NCBI GenBank assembly: GCA_020638455.1
Contig: JACKIK010000001.1
Coordinates: 186,001 to 250,000, forward strand
Direction: 5' to 3'
DNA: 64,000 nucleotides
Origin: Hyphomonas sp.
GTDB taxonomy: Bacteria; Pseudomonadota; Alphaproteobacteria; Caulobacterales; Hyphomonadaceae
Part shown: piece by piece, positions 16,289-24,984 of the stretch
Layout: every line of letters starts with the position of its first letter
Position numbering within the stretch: position 1 is the stretch's first letter
Made by a program: the position numbers and the translations under genes
Notes under the pieces: generated by a model
Told to the model about the DNA's origin: nothing
Database searches by the model: none
The model's input: the letters and a program-made list of their open reading frames with translations, nothing else

Positions 16289-17215
16289 TCAGCTGAATTC
16301 GACGCGCTCTTGCGAAAAGTAGAACAGCGAACGGGTTTCGTCGTCGATCGTGTCTCCCGGCACGTTGAGGAGCGTACGCATGGCATGCTTGCGATCCTTC
16401 AAGGCGTGTTCGAAGTCCTGTTCGATCAGGCGGTCGACGCCCGTGCGGGACATGGCATCGCGCACTTCCATGTAAAGCGTGAGCGAACCGCCCAGGAACA
16501 TGGACTCATAGGCAATCTTGCTGGCGATCTTGTCGTGAATGTCCGTGTACTGGAACTGGCGCTCCATCACTGACTTTCGCTTGCAGATGAAGTCGATCTC
16601 ATGCCGGTACTGCGGGTGGCGCAAGTAGAGGCTTTTCAACGCCGTCATCTCGGCATCGATCCGCGTCTTGATCTCGTCCGGCAGGGACTCGCTGAGGATG
16701 ATGACGATGTCGATGTCCGAGCCCTTCACCATTTCACCCGAAGCCGCATGTTCGCGGGGCTCGTTGTGGGCCAGGAAATAGGCGAGGTCTCCGGCGATAA
16801 AGGCGCACAGCTGGCTGCGCACTTCCCGGCCAAGGCTCACGAACAGCTGCTTCATGACCAACTGCGCAACGGCAATCTTCTCGCGGCTGATCTCACGATG
16901 CATGTTGGCCAGCGTACCCTGCCGCTCGATCATCTGCTCGCGCTGTCCGGGCAAGCCGAACAGGGTAAAGGACATGAAGTCGCGAAGGATCGAGGGACTG
17001 AGCCGCACCTGGTCGTCCCGCGTTACGTCGAACCGCAGGTAGTAGCTGGCGAAGTGCGACATGTGGAAGGCCTCGCTGCGATAGCAGGCCTGCCACAACG
17101 CCAGCACCGGAACATCGGGAAGCGCCAGCGCGAGTTCCTTGCCAAGCTGAGGCCCGTTCTCCGCGATGAAGCCGATCACGCGCTGCTGCAGCTCACCCGT
17201 ACTGTCTGTAACCAC
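16289..17215 (-). CDS. Putative nucleotidyltransferase (pol-beta-type fold), function unknown
   Basis: This 308-residue protein carries GSDIDIVIIL (Gly165-Ser166-Asp167-Ile-Asp169) and a later acidic strand EIDFI (Asp208). That is the metal-binding triad pattern of the DNA polymerase beta-like nucleotidyltransferase fold. The N-terminal ~100 residues are helical and not recognised. There are no membrane segments. It starts at a GTG at 17215, 36 bases after the glmS stop on the same strand, so it is likely cotranscribed with glmS. Converging with the RTX gene, it ends 15 bases from that gene's stop. Protein nucleotidylylation, small-molecule adenylylation (as in aminoglycoside resistance enzymes) or a minimal-nucleotidyltransferase toxin role are all possible. 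I cannot choose among them. Confidence 0.6.
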   Translation of the reverse strand: MVTDSTGELQQRVIGFIAENGPQLGKELALALPDVPVLALWQACYRSEAFHMSHFASYYLRFDVTRDDQVRLSPSILRDFMSFTLFGLPGQREQMIERQGTLANMHREISREKIAVAQLVMKQLFVSLGREVRSQLCAFIAGDLAYFLAHNEPREHAASGEMVKGSDIDIVIILSESLPDEIKTRIDAEMTALKSLYLRHPQYRHEIDFICKRKSVMERQFQYTDIHDKIASKIAYESMFLGGSLTLYMEVRDAMSRTGVDRLIEQDFEHALKDRKHAMRTLLNVPGDTIDDETRSLFYFSQERVEFS

Positions 17216-17251
17216 CTGTCACCTGTCCTGCCGGGCGACGACGACGCCCTG

Positions 17252-19078
17252 TTATTCCACGGTGACAGATTTGGCGAGGTTGCGCGGTTGGTCAACATCC
17301 GTGCCTTTGGCGACGGCGACATGATAGGCCAGAAGCTGCAGCGGGATGGCGGCCAGGATCGGCAGCGAGATGTCGTCACCATCAGGAATGCGGATTACAT
17401 GGTCAGCCCGGTCGCCCGCCATGGCGATACCGGCATCGTCGGAAATCAGGATAACCTTCGCGCCGCGCGCACGCACTTCCTCGACGTTCGAGATGGTTTT
17501 CTCGAACAGGTCGTCCTTCGGCGCCACGACAACGACGGGAAGATCCCGCTCGATCAGTGCGATCGGCCCGTGCTTCAGTTCTCCGGCCGCATAGCCTTCG
17601 GCGTGAATGTAGGAGACTTCCTTGAGCTTCAGCGCCCCCTCGAGAGCCAGCGGGAAATACCGGCCGCGGCCAAGGAACAGCACGTCCCGCGCCTTGGTCA
17701 GCAGCTTCGCAATGTCGCGGATCTGGTCCTGCGCCTCCAGCGCTTCGGAAATTTTCCGAGGCAGGGCCAGAAGGCTTCTGACGGCATTCGCCTCGTCGCC
17801 CGGTAGCAGTTCGCCACGGGCGCGGCCGGCAACCACCGCCAGAACCGCCAGGACGGCAAGCTGGGCCGTGAAGGCCTTGGTCGAAGCGACGCCGATTTCC
17901 GGGCCGGCATAGGTCGGCACCACGGCACCTGCGTCGCGTGCGATCGAGCTTTCCGGCACGTTTACGATGGCAATTGCGGTGGTCTTGTTCTGGCGGCAAT
18001 AGCGGAGGGCTGCGAGCGTGTCGGCTGTCTCGCCTGACTGGCTGACGAACAGGGCAGGCCCGGTCTGCGGCAGGACCGGCGCGCGATAGCGGAATTCCGA
18101 TGCGATGTCGGTCTCCACGGCAAGGCGCGCTTTCTGCTCGAACCAGTATTTTGCCGTGTGCGTCGCATAATAGGCCGTGCCGCAGGCGATCGCGACGGCG
18201 CGGTCGGCATTGCGGAACGCCTCCTCGGCTTCCGGCGCAACCGTCAGGGTCTGGGTCGCCTGGTCGACATAGGGCAGGACGGAGCGGGCGATCGATTCAG
18301 GCTGCTCGTGGATTTCCTTGAGCATGAAATGGTCATACTCGCCACGCTCGATCAGGGCGTCGTTGACCGCCGAGGTAACGCGGCGGCGGTTTACCCGCTC
18401 GCCCGACGCGTTGCGGATGTCAAAACTGTCCGGCCGCAGAATGACCCAGTCGCCCTCTTCGAGATAGGTTACGTCACGCGTGAACGGCGCGAGCGCGATC
18501 GCATCCGAGCCGAGGAACATTTCGTGCTCGCCATAGCCGAGCACCAGCGGGCTGCCCCGCCGCGCACCCATCAGCAGGCCATCGTCGCCGGCGAATATCA
18601 CCGCCAGGGCAAACGCCCCCTTGAGTTCGTGAAGCGTCGCCTCGAAAGCATCGACGGCGTCCATGCCCTCGCCCATCTTGTGGGCGAGCAGCTGGGCGAT
18701 CACTTCTGTGTCTGTCTCAGATTCGAAATTGCGCCCGGCGGCCTGCAATGTGTCGCGCAGTTCGCGGAAATTCTCGATAATCCCATTATGAACCAGTGCG
18801 ACGCTGCCGGCCATGTGCGGGTGCGCATTGGTCTCGTTGGGCTTGCCATGTGTCGCCCAGCGCGTGTGCGCAATGCCCGTTGTCCCGTTCAGCGGCCGCT
18901 CTGAAAGCAACGCCTCAAGGTTGACAATCTTGCCCGGAGCGCGGCGGCGTTCGATCACGCCATCGGCCGCAACCGCAACGCCAGCGCTGTCATATCCCCG
19001 GTATTCGAGCCGCTTGAGGCCGTTCACGAGGCGCTCCGCGACCGCTTCCCGCCCTGAAATTGCAACTATTCCGCACAT
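17252..19078 (-). CDS. glmS: Glutamine-fructose-6-phosphate aminotransferase
   Basis: GlmS makes glucosamine-6-phosphate from fructose-6-phosphate and glutamine, the first step towards UDP-GlcNAc for peptidoglycan and lipid A. The 608-residue protein begins MCGIVAISGRE, so Cys2 is the N-terminal nucleophile after Met removal. A class-II glutaminase domain follows (TRWATHGKPNETNAHPH). Two SIS isomerase domains are present (FVSQSGETADTLAAL, and the second around FLGRGRYFPLALEGALKLKE). It ends with DQPRNLAKSVTVE, the conserved C-terminal tail. It is transcribed leftward, divergent from cysD across 243 bases, and followed by the nucleotidyltransferase gene. No glmS ribozyme is expected in proteobacteria and none was seen. 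Confidence 0.97.
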   Translation of the reverse strand: MCGIVAISGREAVAERLVNGLKRLEYRGYDSAGVAVAADGVIERRRAPGKIVNLEALLSERPLNGTTGIAHTRWATHGKPNETNAHPHMAGSVALVHNGIIENFRELRDTLQAAGRNFESETDTEVIAQLLAHKMGEGMDAVDAFEATLHELKGAFALAVIFAGDDGLLMGARRGSPLVLGYGEHEMFLGSDAIALAPFTRDVTYLEEGDWVILRPDSFDIRNASGERVNRRRVTSAVNDALIERGEYDHFMLKEIHEQPESIARSVLPYVDQATQTLTVAPEAEEAFRNADRAVAIACGTAYYATHTAKYWFEQKARLAVETDIASEFRYRAPVLPQTGPALFVSQSGETADTLAALRYCRQNKTTAIAIVNVPESSIARDAGAVVPTYAGPEIGVASTKAFTAQLAVLAVLAVVAGRARGELLPGDEANAVRSLLALPRKISEALEAQDQIRDIAKLLTKARDVLFLGRGRYFPLALEGALKLKEVSYIHAEGYAAGELKHGPIALIERDLPVVVVAPKDDLFEKTISNVEEVRARGAKVILISDDAGIAMAGDRADHVIRIPDGDDISLPILAAIPLQLLAYHVAVAKGTDVDQPRNLAKSVTVE

Positions 19079-19282
19079 GGTTCACTCCACTCGGTCCGGC
19101 AGGCAATAGACCCGGCGATCCGGGCCGAATAGTGACGAATTGTTGTAATTTGCGACAGAGACTGCCTAAGCCATTGATTGAATGTTAAATTCGTGTTGGC
19201 ACGTGACCTGCGTAAGGCGACGCGAAGTGTCCGGTTGAGGTATGTTCAAGGGTATTTTCAGCCCTTTCATTCCATGCCTGAT

Positions 19283-19292
19283 GCATATATGC
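19283..19292. promoter_or_regulatory. Palindrome in the glmS-cysD divergent region
   Basis: GCATATATGC is a perfect ten-base palindrome about 30 bases before the cysD start, in an AT-richer patch. It could overlap a promoter or serve as an operator for sulfate-assimilation control. A second weak inverted repeat (AAGGG and CCCTT around 19247-19266) lies just upstream. Neither matches a site I can name. Confidence 0.3.
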
Positions 19293-19321
19293 GCCACGTT
19301 GCAGACTGATCAGGAAGTAAA

Positions 19322-20224
19322 GTGCCCCAACTGACCCATCTCGACCGGCTCGAAGCCGAAAGCATTCACATTATCCGGGAGGTCGCCGCCGAGTGCGAAA
19401 ACCCGGTGATGCTGTATTCCGTTGGCAAGGATTCAGCCGTGATGCTGCACCTTGCAATGAAGGCTTTCTATCCTTCCCGTCCGCCCTTCCCGCTGATGCA
19501 TGTCGATACGACCTGGAAATTCCGGGAGATGATCGAATTCCGCGACCGCAAGGCCGCCGAAATGGGCATGGACCTCATCGTGCACATCAATGAGGAAGGT
19601 GTCCGCGATGGCGTCGGCCCGTTCTCGCACGGCTCGGCCCTCCATACCGACGTAATGAAGACGCAGGCGCTGAAGCAGGCGCTCGACAAGTACAAGTTCA
19701 CCGCAGCTTTCGGTGGCGCCCGCCGCGACGAGGAGAAGTCGCGCGCCAAGGAGCGCATCTTCTCGTTCCGCTCAGCCGAACACCGCTGGGATCCGAAGCG
19801 CCAGCGCCCAGAGCCGTGGAATCTCTACAACACCCGGATCAACCAAGGCGAAAGCATCCGCGTCTTCCCGCTGTCGAACTGGACCGAGCTCGACATCTGG
19901 CAATACATCCGCCGCGAGAATATCGAGATCGTCCCGCTCTACTTCGCCGCCGAGCGCCCGGTGGTGAACTGGAACGGCGTCGACATCATGGTCGATGACG
20001 ACCGCATGCCCGAGGAACTGGCGGCAACGGCGGTGATGAAGTCCGTCCGTTTCCGGACATTGGGCTGCTATCCGCTCACGGGCGCGGTCGAAAGCACGGC
20101 CGCGACGCTCGACGAAATCATCCAGGAAATGCTGCTGACTTCCACCTCCGAACGCCAGGGCCGCGTCATTGACGTCGACCAGTCGGCCTCGATGGAAAAG
20201 AAGAAGCAGGAGGGCTATTTCTGA
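19322..20224 (+). CDS. cysD: Sulfate adenylyltransferase small subunit CysD
   Basis: CysD is the ATP-pyrophosphatase-type catalytic subunit of ATP sulfurylase, which with CysN forms adenosine-5'-phosphosulfate from sulfate and ATP. The 300-residue protein has the PP-loop SVGKDSAVMLHLA, then FGGARRDEEKSRAKER and the family-specific RIFSFRSAEHRWDPKRQRPE. It ends EKKKQEGYF, as CysD proteins do. It starts at GTG (19322) with AGGAAG about seven bases upstream. The stop overlaps the cysNC start in a TGATG junction, so the two subunits are translationally coupled. The product may feed cysteine synthesis or sulfation. The dead sulfotransferase at 8399 would have used PAPS. Confidence 0.97.
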   Translation: MPQLTHLDRLEAESIHIIREVAAECENPVMLYSVGKDSAVMLHLAMKAFYPSRPPFPLMHVDTTWKFREMIEFRDRKAAEMGMDLIVHINEEGVRDGVGPFSHGSALHTDVMKTQALKQALDKYKFTAAFGGARRDEEKSRAKERIFSFRSAEHRWDPKRQRPEPWNLYNTRINQGESIRVFPLSNWTELDIWQYIRRENIEIVPLYFAAERPVVNWNGVDIMVDDDRMPEELAATAVMKSVRFRTLGCYPLTGAVESTAATLDEIIQEMLLTSTSERQGRVIDVDQSASMEKKKQEGYF

Positions 20225-22131
20225 TGCGCCTCACCGACGACCTCATTGCCACAGACATCGCGGCCTATCTCGAAAAGCACGAGAACAAGTCGCTGCTGCG
20301 CTTCATCACGTGCGGCTCCGTCGACGACGGCAAGTCGACGCTGATCGGCCGCCTGCTCTACGACTCGAAGATGATCTTCGAGGACCAGCTCGCTGCGCTC
20401 GAATCCGATTCCAAGAAAGTCGGCACGCAGGGCGAGAATATCGACTTCGCTCTCCTCGTCGACGGTCTTGCCGCTGAGCGCGAACAGGGCATCACCATCG
20501 ACGTCGCTTATCGATTCTTCGCGACCGACAAACGCAAGTTCATTGTCGCCGACACGCCGGGACATGAACAGTATACGCGCAATATGGCGACCGGCGCCTC
20601 GACCGCCGATGTCGCCATCCTGATGGTCGACGCGCGCAAGGGCATCCTGACCCAGACGCGCCGCCACTCCTTCATCACCACCCTGCTCGGCATCCGCCGC
20701 CTCGTGCTGGCGGTGAACAAGATGGACCTCGTCGACTATGATGAGACCGTCTTCAACGACATTGTCGAAGACTTCTACGCATTTGCCGATGAACTGGCGA
20801 CGGACCTTGAGGTCCAGCCGATCCCGATGTCGGCCCTCGCAGGCGTCAATATTACCAGCCGCTCCGACGAGACGTCCTGGTATGACGGTCCGAGCCTGAT
20901 GGAATACCTCGAGAACGTGCCGGTCGGCGACCGCCGCCGCAGCGCGCCATTCCGGATGCCGGTGCAGTGGGTCAACCGTCCGAACCTCGATTTCCGCGGC
21001 TTCTCGGGCCAGATCGCCGCCGGCACGGTGAAACCCGGAGACCGCGTGAAGTCCATGCCGTCCGGCCGCCAGTCGACCATCGAGCGGATCGTCACGGCAA
21101 CCGGTGACCTGAAGGAGGCCATCGCCGGCCAGTCCGTTACGCTGACGCTGGCAGACGAGATCGACGCCTCCCGCGGCGATGTGATCGTCACGGCCGACAA
21201 TCCGACCGAGGTCTCTGACCAGTTCCAGGTCCGCATCCTGTGGATGAACGAAGCACCGCTCCTGCCAGGCCGGCGCTATTACCTGAAGATCGGCGCCAAG
21301 ACGGTAATGGCAACTGTCAACGCACCGAAATACGGCATCGACGTCAACACGCTCTCCGACGTGCCGGCCCGCACGCTGGAAATGAACCATATCGGCGTCA
21401 CCACAGTCTCGCTGGACCAGGCGATCCCGTTCGATCCGTACGACGAGAACCGCGAGCTTGGCGGCTTCATCCTGATCGACCGGATGACCAATGACACGGT
21501 CGGTCTGGGCCTGATCGACTTCGCCCTGCGCCGCGCCTCCAACATCCACTGGCAGGCGATGGACATCGATCGGGACGTGCTGGCTGAACAGAAAGGCCAG
21601 CGTCCGGCGGTGCTCTGGTTCACGGGCCTCTCGGGCTCCGGCAAGTCGACGATCGCGAACGCCCTGCAGAAGCAGCTGTTCGCCCTTGGCAAGCACACGT
21701 TCACCCTCGACGGCGACAATGTGCGCCATGGCCTCAACCGCGACCTTGGCTTCACCGACGCCGACCGCGTTGAGAACATCCGCCGCGTGGCAAATGTCGC
21801 GCGCCTGATGTCGGATGCCGGCCTGATCACGCTGGTCTCCTTCATCTCGCCCTTCCGGGCCGAGCGCCAGATGGCCCGCAACCTGATGGCCGACGGCGAA
21901 TTCATCGAAGTGTTCGTCGATACGCCGCTGGACGTCGCCGAACAGCGCGATGTGAAGGGTCTCTACAAGAAGGCCCGGTCCGGAGAGATCAAGAACTTCA
22001 CCGGCATCTCAAGCCCCTATGAAGCACCGAAAGCTCCGGAAATCCGGATCAACACGGTCGACCGTACGCCCGAGGATGCAGCGGAAGAAATTCTTGGCTA
22101 TCTCAAGGAACACGGCTTCCTCGGAAGCTAA
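20224..22131 (+). CDS. cysNC: Bifunctional sulfate adenylyltransferase large subunit / APS kinase CysNC
   Basis: The 635-residue fusion couples the regulatory GTPase of ATP sulfurylase to APS kinase, producing PAPS. The N-terminal CysN part has the GTPase motifs GSVDDGKS (31-38), DTPGHEQY and NKMD, followed by elongation-factor-like beta barrels. The C-terminal CysC part has its own P-loop GLSGSGKS at about 468-475, then DGDNVRHGLN, and ends with a typical APS-kinase region (YKKARSGEIKNFTGISSPYE). Such fusions (NodQ type) are frequent in alphaproteobacteria. The ATG at 20224 overlaps the cysD stop. All motifs of both halves look intact. Confidence 0.97.
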   Translation: MRLTDDLIATDIAAYLEKHENKSLLRFITCGSVDDGKSTLIGRLLYDSKMIFEDQLAALESDSKKVGTQGENIDFALLVDGLAAEREQGITIDVAYRFFATDKRKFIVADTPGHEQYTRNMATGASTADVAILMVDARKGILTQTRRHSFITTLLGIRRLVLAVNKMDLVDYDETVFNDIVEDFYAFADELATDLEVQPIPMSALAGVNITSRSDETSWYDGPSLMEYLENVPVGDRRRSAPFRMPVQWVNRPNLDFRGFSGQIAAGTVKPGDRVKSMPSGRQSTIERIVTATGDLKEAIAGQSVTLTLADEIDASRGDVIVTADNPTEVSDQFQVRILWMNEAPLLPGRRYYLKIGAKTVMATVNAPKYGIDVNTLSDVPARTLEMNHIGVTTVSLDQAIPFDPYDENRELGGFILIDRMTNDTVGLGLIDFALRRASNIHWQAMDIDRDVLAEQKGQRPAVLWFTGLSGSGKSTIANALQKQLFALGKHTFTLDGDNVRHGLNRDLGFTDADRVENIRRVANVARLMSDAGLITLVSFISPFRAERQMARNLMADGEFIEVFVDTPLDVAEQRDVKGLYKKARSGEIKNFTGISSPYEAPKAPEIRINTVDRTPEDAAEEILGYLKEHGFLGS

Positions 22132-22164
22132 CGCGCGTCGTCAGGATTCAGGGGACAACTATCG

Positions 22165-23223
22165 ATGGCGATTCATCCGGTAATCATGTGCGGCGGGGCC
22201 GGCACGCGGCTGTGGCCTGTGTCCACGCAGGCCCACCCGAAACAATTCCATCGCCTCGTGACCGACAAGACCGTGTTCCAGGACACGGTTCTCCGCCTTG
22301 GCGGAGACGGGTTTGCGCCGCCGGTTGTTATCTCGAATGAACGCTATGCCGGCCTGATCGGCGAACAGCTGGCGGAAATCGGTGTTGCGCCCGGGGCCGT
22401 GCTGCTCGAACCCGTCGCCCGCAACACCGCAGCTGTCGCCGCCGTCGCTGCCCGCCATGTTGCCGCCATCGATCCCGAGGGCCTTTGCCTCCTGTTGCCA
22501 TCCGACCACTTCATTGGCCGGCCGGATGTGTTCGTGAAGGCGGTACTTGAGGCCGCCTCCGTGGCGCGAAGCGGCTTTATCACGACATTTGGTATCCATC
22601 CCGACCGGCCGGACACCGGCTTCGGATACATCCATCGCGGTGAACCCATCGAAGGATCGGTCAGCCGGATTGCCGCCTTCCGGGAAAAGCCGGATCTCGA
22701 GACCGCAGAGTCCTATATTGCCGATCCGGCCTTCAGCTGGAACGCCGGCATTTTCCTCTTCCCGGCGACGCTGATGATTTCCGAACTGCAGGCGCTCGCG
22801 CCGGACATCCTCGAAACGGCGACGGATGCGCTGAATTCGGCCCACGAGGTCGAGGGCGGCCGCCTGCTCGATCCGGCGCACTTCGGCACTGTCCGCTCCA
22901 CATCCATCGACTATGCGGTGATGGAGAGCACATCCCATGCAGCTGTCTATGCCCCACTCGATTGCCAGTGGAACGATATCGGCACGTGGACGATGATCAA
23001 TGAGCTGCGCCAGAACGACGACAAAGGCGGAACGGTGAATGTCGACGCGACGAACTGCTCCGTCCATTCCGACGCCAGCCACATGGTGGCACTTGTCGGC
23101 GTGGAGAACCTGACGGTCGTGATCGAAGGAAACCGCATCCTGATCGCCGCGAAGGACCATATCCAGGACATCAAAAATGTCGTGACGGCCCTGCGCGAGT
23201 CCGGCCGCGAAGATCTGCTCTGA
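22165..23223 (+). CDS. manC: Mannose-1-phosphate guanylyltransferase
   Basis: This enzyme makes GDP-mannose from mannose-1-phosphate and GTP, for O-antigen or exopolysaccharide. The 352-residue protein starts MAIHPVIMCGGAGTRLWP, with the pyrophosphorylase signature GGAGTRLWP at 10-18. It has FREKPDLETAESYI, the sugar-nucleotide site, and WNAGIFLFPA. It ends with a short left-handed helix region and lacks the ~110-residue phosphomannose isomerase domain of bifunctional ManC/AlgA proteins, so it is monofunctional. It starts 33 bases after cysNC. gmd, which uses GDP-mannose, is two genes downstream on the opposite strand. Confidence 0.93.
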   Translation: MAIHPVIMCGGAGTRLWPVSTQAHPKQFHRLVTDKTVFQDTVLRLGGDGFAPPVVISNERYAGLIGEQLAEIGVAPGAVLLEPVARNTAAVAAVAARHVAAIDPEGLCLLLPSDHFIGRPDVFVKAVLEAASVARSGFITTFGIHPDRPDTGFGYIHRGEPIEGSVSRIAAFREKPDLETAESYIADPAFSWNAGIFLFPATLMISELQALAPDILETATDALNSAHEVEGGRLLDPAHFGTVRSTSIDYAVMESTSHAAVYAPLDCQWNDIGTWTMINELRQNDDKGGTVNVDATNCSVHSDASHMVALVGVENLTVVIEGNRILIAAKDHIQDIKNVVTALRESGREDLL

Positions 23224-23308
23224 CTGCGCCTGCCGCGGCGTAATCCGTTTCCGGCCCTGAATCCTGTGATACCTTCTGCCGGTCAGTTCGGTTCAGGGAG
23301 GATTGGAC

Positions 23309-24958
23309 ATGCCGGGAGCCAAAGGTGCCGGCGCGGAATCAGCCGCCGCGGAAATCTATGATGCGATAATCGTCGGTGCCGGATTTGCCGGCATGTACAT
23401 GCTGCACAGGCTGCGCGACGATATGGGCCTGTCGGCGCACGTCTTCGAAGCCGGCAGCGGCGTTGGTGGAACCTGGTTCTGGAACCGCTATCCCGGCGCC
23501 CGCGTCGACATCGAAAGCCAAGAATATTCCTTTTCCTTCTCCGAAGAGCTTGAAAAGGACTGGCACTGGACAGAACGTTATTCGGCCCAGCCTGAAATCC
23601 TGAAATACGCCAACCATGTCGCTGACCGGTTCGACCTACGCCGGGACATCAGCTTCAACACGCGTGTTGCCTCCGCAATCTATGAAGAGGCGACCGGGCT
23701 GTGGAGGATCACGACCGAGGACGGCCGGATCGCGACCGCGCGCTTCTGCATCATGGCAACCGGCTGCCTCTCCGCCGCCAAGACGCCGGACATTCCCGGC
23801 GCTGGCCAATTCGAAGGTGAAACCTACAGCACGGCGACCTGGCCCACCGGTGGCGTCGACTTCAAGGACAAGAAAGTCGGCATCATCGGCACCGGCTCCT
23901 CCGGCATCCAGACCATCACGACCATCGCACCCGAAGTCGGCGAACTCGTCGTGTTCCAGCGGACACCGAACTTCAGCGTGCCTGCGCACAACGGGCCGCT
24001 GAAGCCCGAAATCACCAGGGACTGGCTGAACCACCGGGAGGCGTACCGGAAGGAACAGCGCGAATCCGGCGTCGGTATTCTGGCGCTCCAGCCCCGCGAA
24101 GAGCTGACGCTCGACGTTCCCGAGCAGGAGCGCGAACAGGAATTCGAGATGCGGTGGGCAAAGGGAGGCTTCTGCCTCGGGGCAGCTTTCGCCGACCTCG
24201 GCATCGATCCGGCCGCAAACAACGAACTGGTGAGCTTCGTTACCGAGAAGATCCGCGGGATCGTCAAAGATCCGGAAACGGCCGACCGCCTCACGCCCAA
24301 GACCTATCCCATCGGGGCGAAGCGGCTGTGCGTCGATACCGGCTATTTCGAGGTCTACAACCAGGACAATGTTTCCCTCGTCGACCTGACAGCAACGCCG
24401 ATCGAGACGATCACGTCCACCGGTATCCGTACGAGTGAGCGCGACTACGACTTTGACGCGATCATCTTTGCGATCGGCTTCGACGCGATGACCGGCGCGC
24501 TCGACCGGATCGACATTCGCGGGCGCGGAGGTCTCCGGCTGCATGACAAATGGTCAGCCGGCCCGCTCACCTATCTGGGACTCATGGTGTCGGGCTTCCC
24601 CAACCTGTTCCTGGTTACCGGGCCGGGCAGCCCGTCCGTGCTGTCGAACATGCTGGTATCGATCGAACAGCATGTCGACTGGATCGCCGACTGCATCCAG
24701 AACCTCGGTCAGCGCCAGCTCTCGACGATCGAGGCGACGCCCGCTGCGGAATCCGAATGGGTCGCCCATGTGAATGAAGTCGCCGCCGGGACGCTCTACA
24801 TGCAGGCCAATTCCTGGTATCTCGGCGCGAACGTGCCGGGCAAGCCACGCGTGTTCATGCCATATGTTGGCGGCGTCGGCGTCTATCGCGAAAAGTGCGA
24901 TGAAGTCGCCGCCAATGACTATGAAGGCTTCGAACTCGCCCGCGCGCCCGACGCCTGA
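23309..24958 (+). CDS. Flavin-containing monooxygenase, Baeyer-Villiger type, with altered fingerprint
   Basis: This 549-residue FAD/NADPH enzyme resembles cyclohexanone monooxygenases. The FAD-binding GAGFAG is at 23-28. A type-I BVMO motif GTWFWNRYPGARVD follows the FAD domain, and the NADPH-binding GTGSSG lies at about 194-199. The second BVMO fingerprint (FxGxxxHxxxWP) reads FEGETYSTATWP at 168-179, with Ser174 in place of the conserved His. GGGAGGA lies six bases before the ATG at 23309. A TTG two codons upstream is less likely. It is flanked by manC and gmd but has no obvious link to them. Ketone or steroid oxidation is typical for the family, but the substrate cannot be told from sequence. 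Confidence 0.85.
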   Translation: MPGAKGAGAESAAAEIYDAIIVGAGFAGMYMLHRLRDDMGLSAHVFEAGSGVGGTWFWNRYPGARVDIESQEYSFSFSEELEKDWHWTERYSAQPEILKYANHVADRFDLRRDISFNTRVASAIYEEATGLWRITTEDGRIATARFCIMATGCLSAAKTPDIPGAGQFEGETYSTATWPTGGVDFKDKKVGIIGTGSSGIQTITTIAPEVGELVVFQRTPNFSVPAHNGPLKPEITRDWLNHREAYRKEQRESGVGILALQPREELTLDVPEQEREQEFEMRWAKGGFCLGAAFADLGIDPAANNELVSFVTEKIRGIVKDPETADRLTPKTYPIGAKRLCVDTGYFEVYNQDNVSLVDLTATPIETITSTGIRTSERDYDFDAIIFAIGFDAMTGALDRIDIRGRGGLRLHDKWSAGPLTYLGLMVSGFPNLFLVTGPGSPSVLSNMLVSIEQHVDWIADCIQNLGQRQLSTIEATPAAESEWVAHVNEVAAGTLYMQANSWYLGANVPGKPRVFMPYVGGVGVYREKCDEVAANDYEGFELARAPDA

Positions 24959-24984
24959 CCGGCACCGGGCACCCGCAGACCGGA

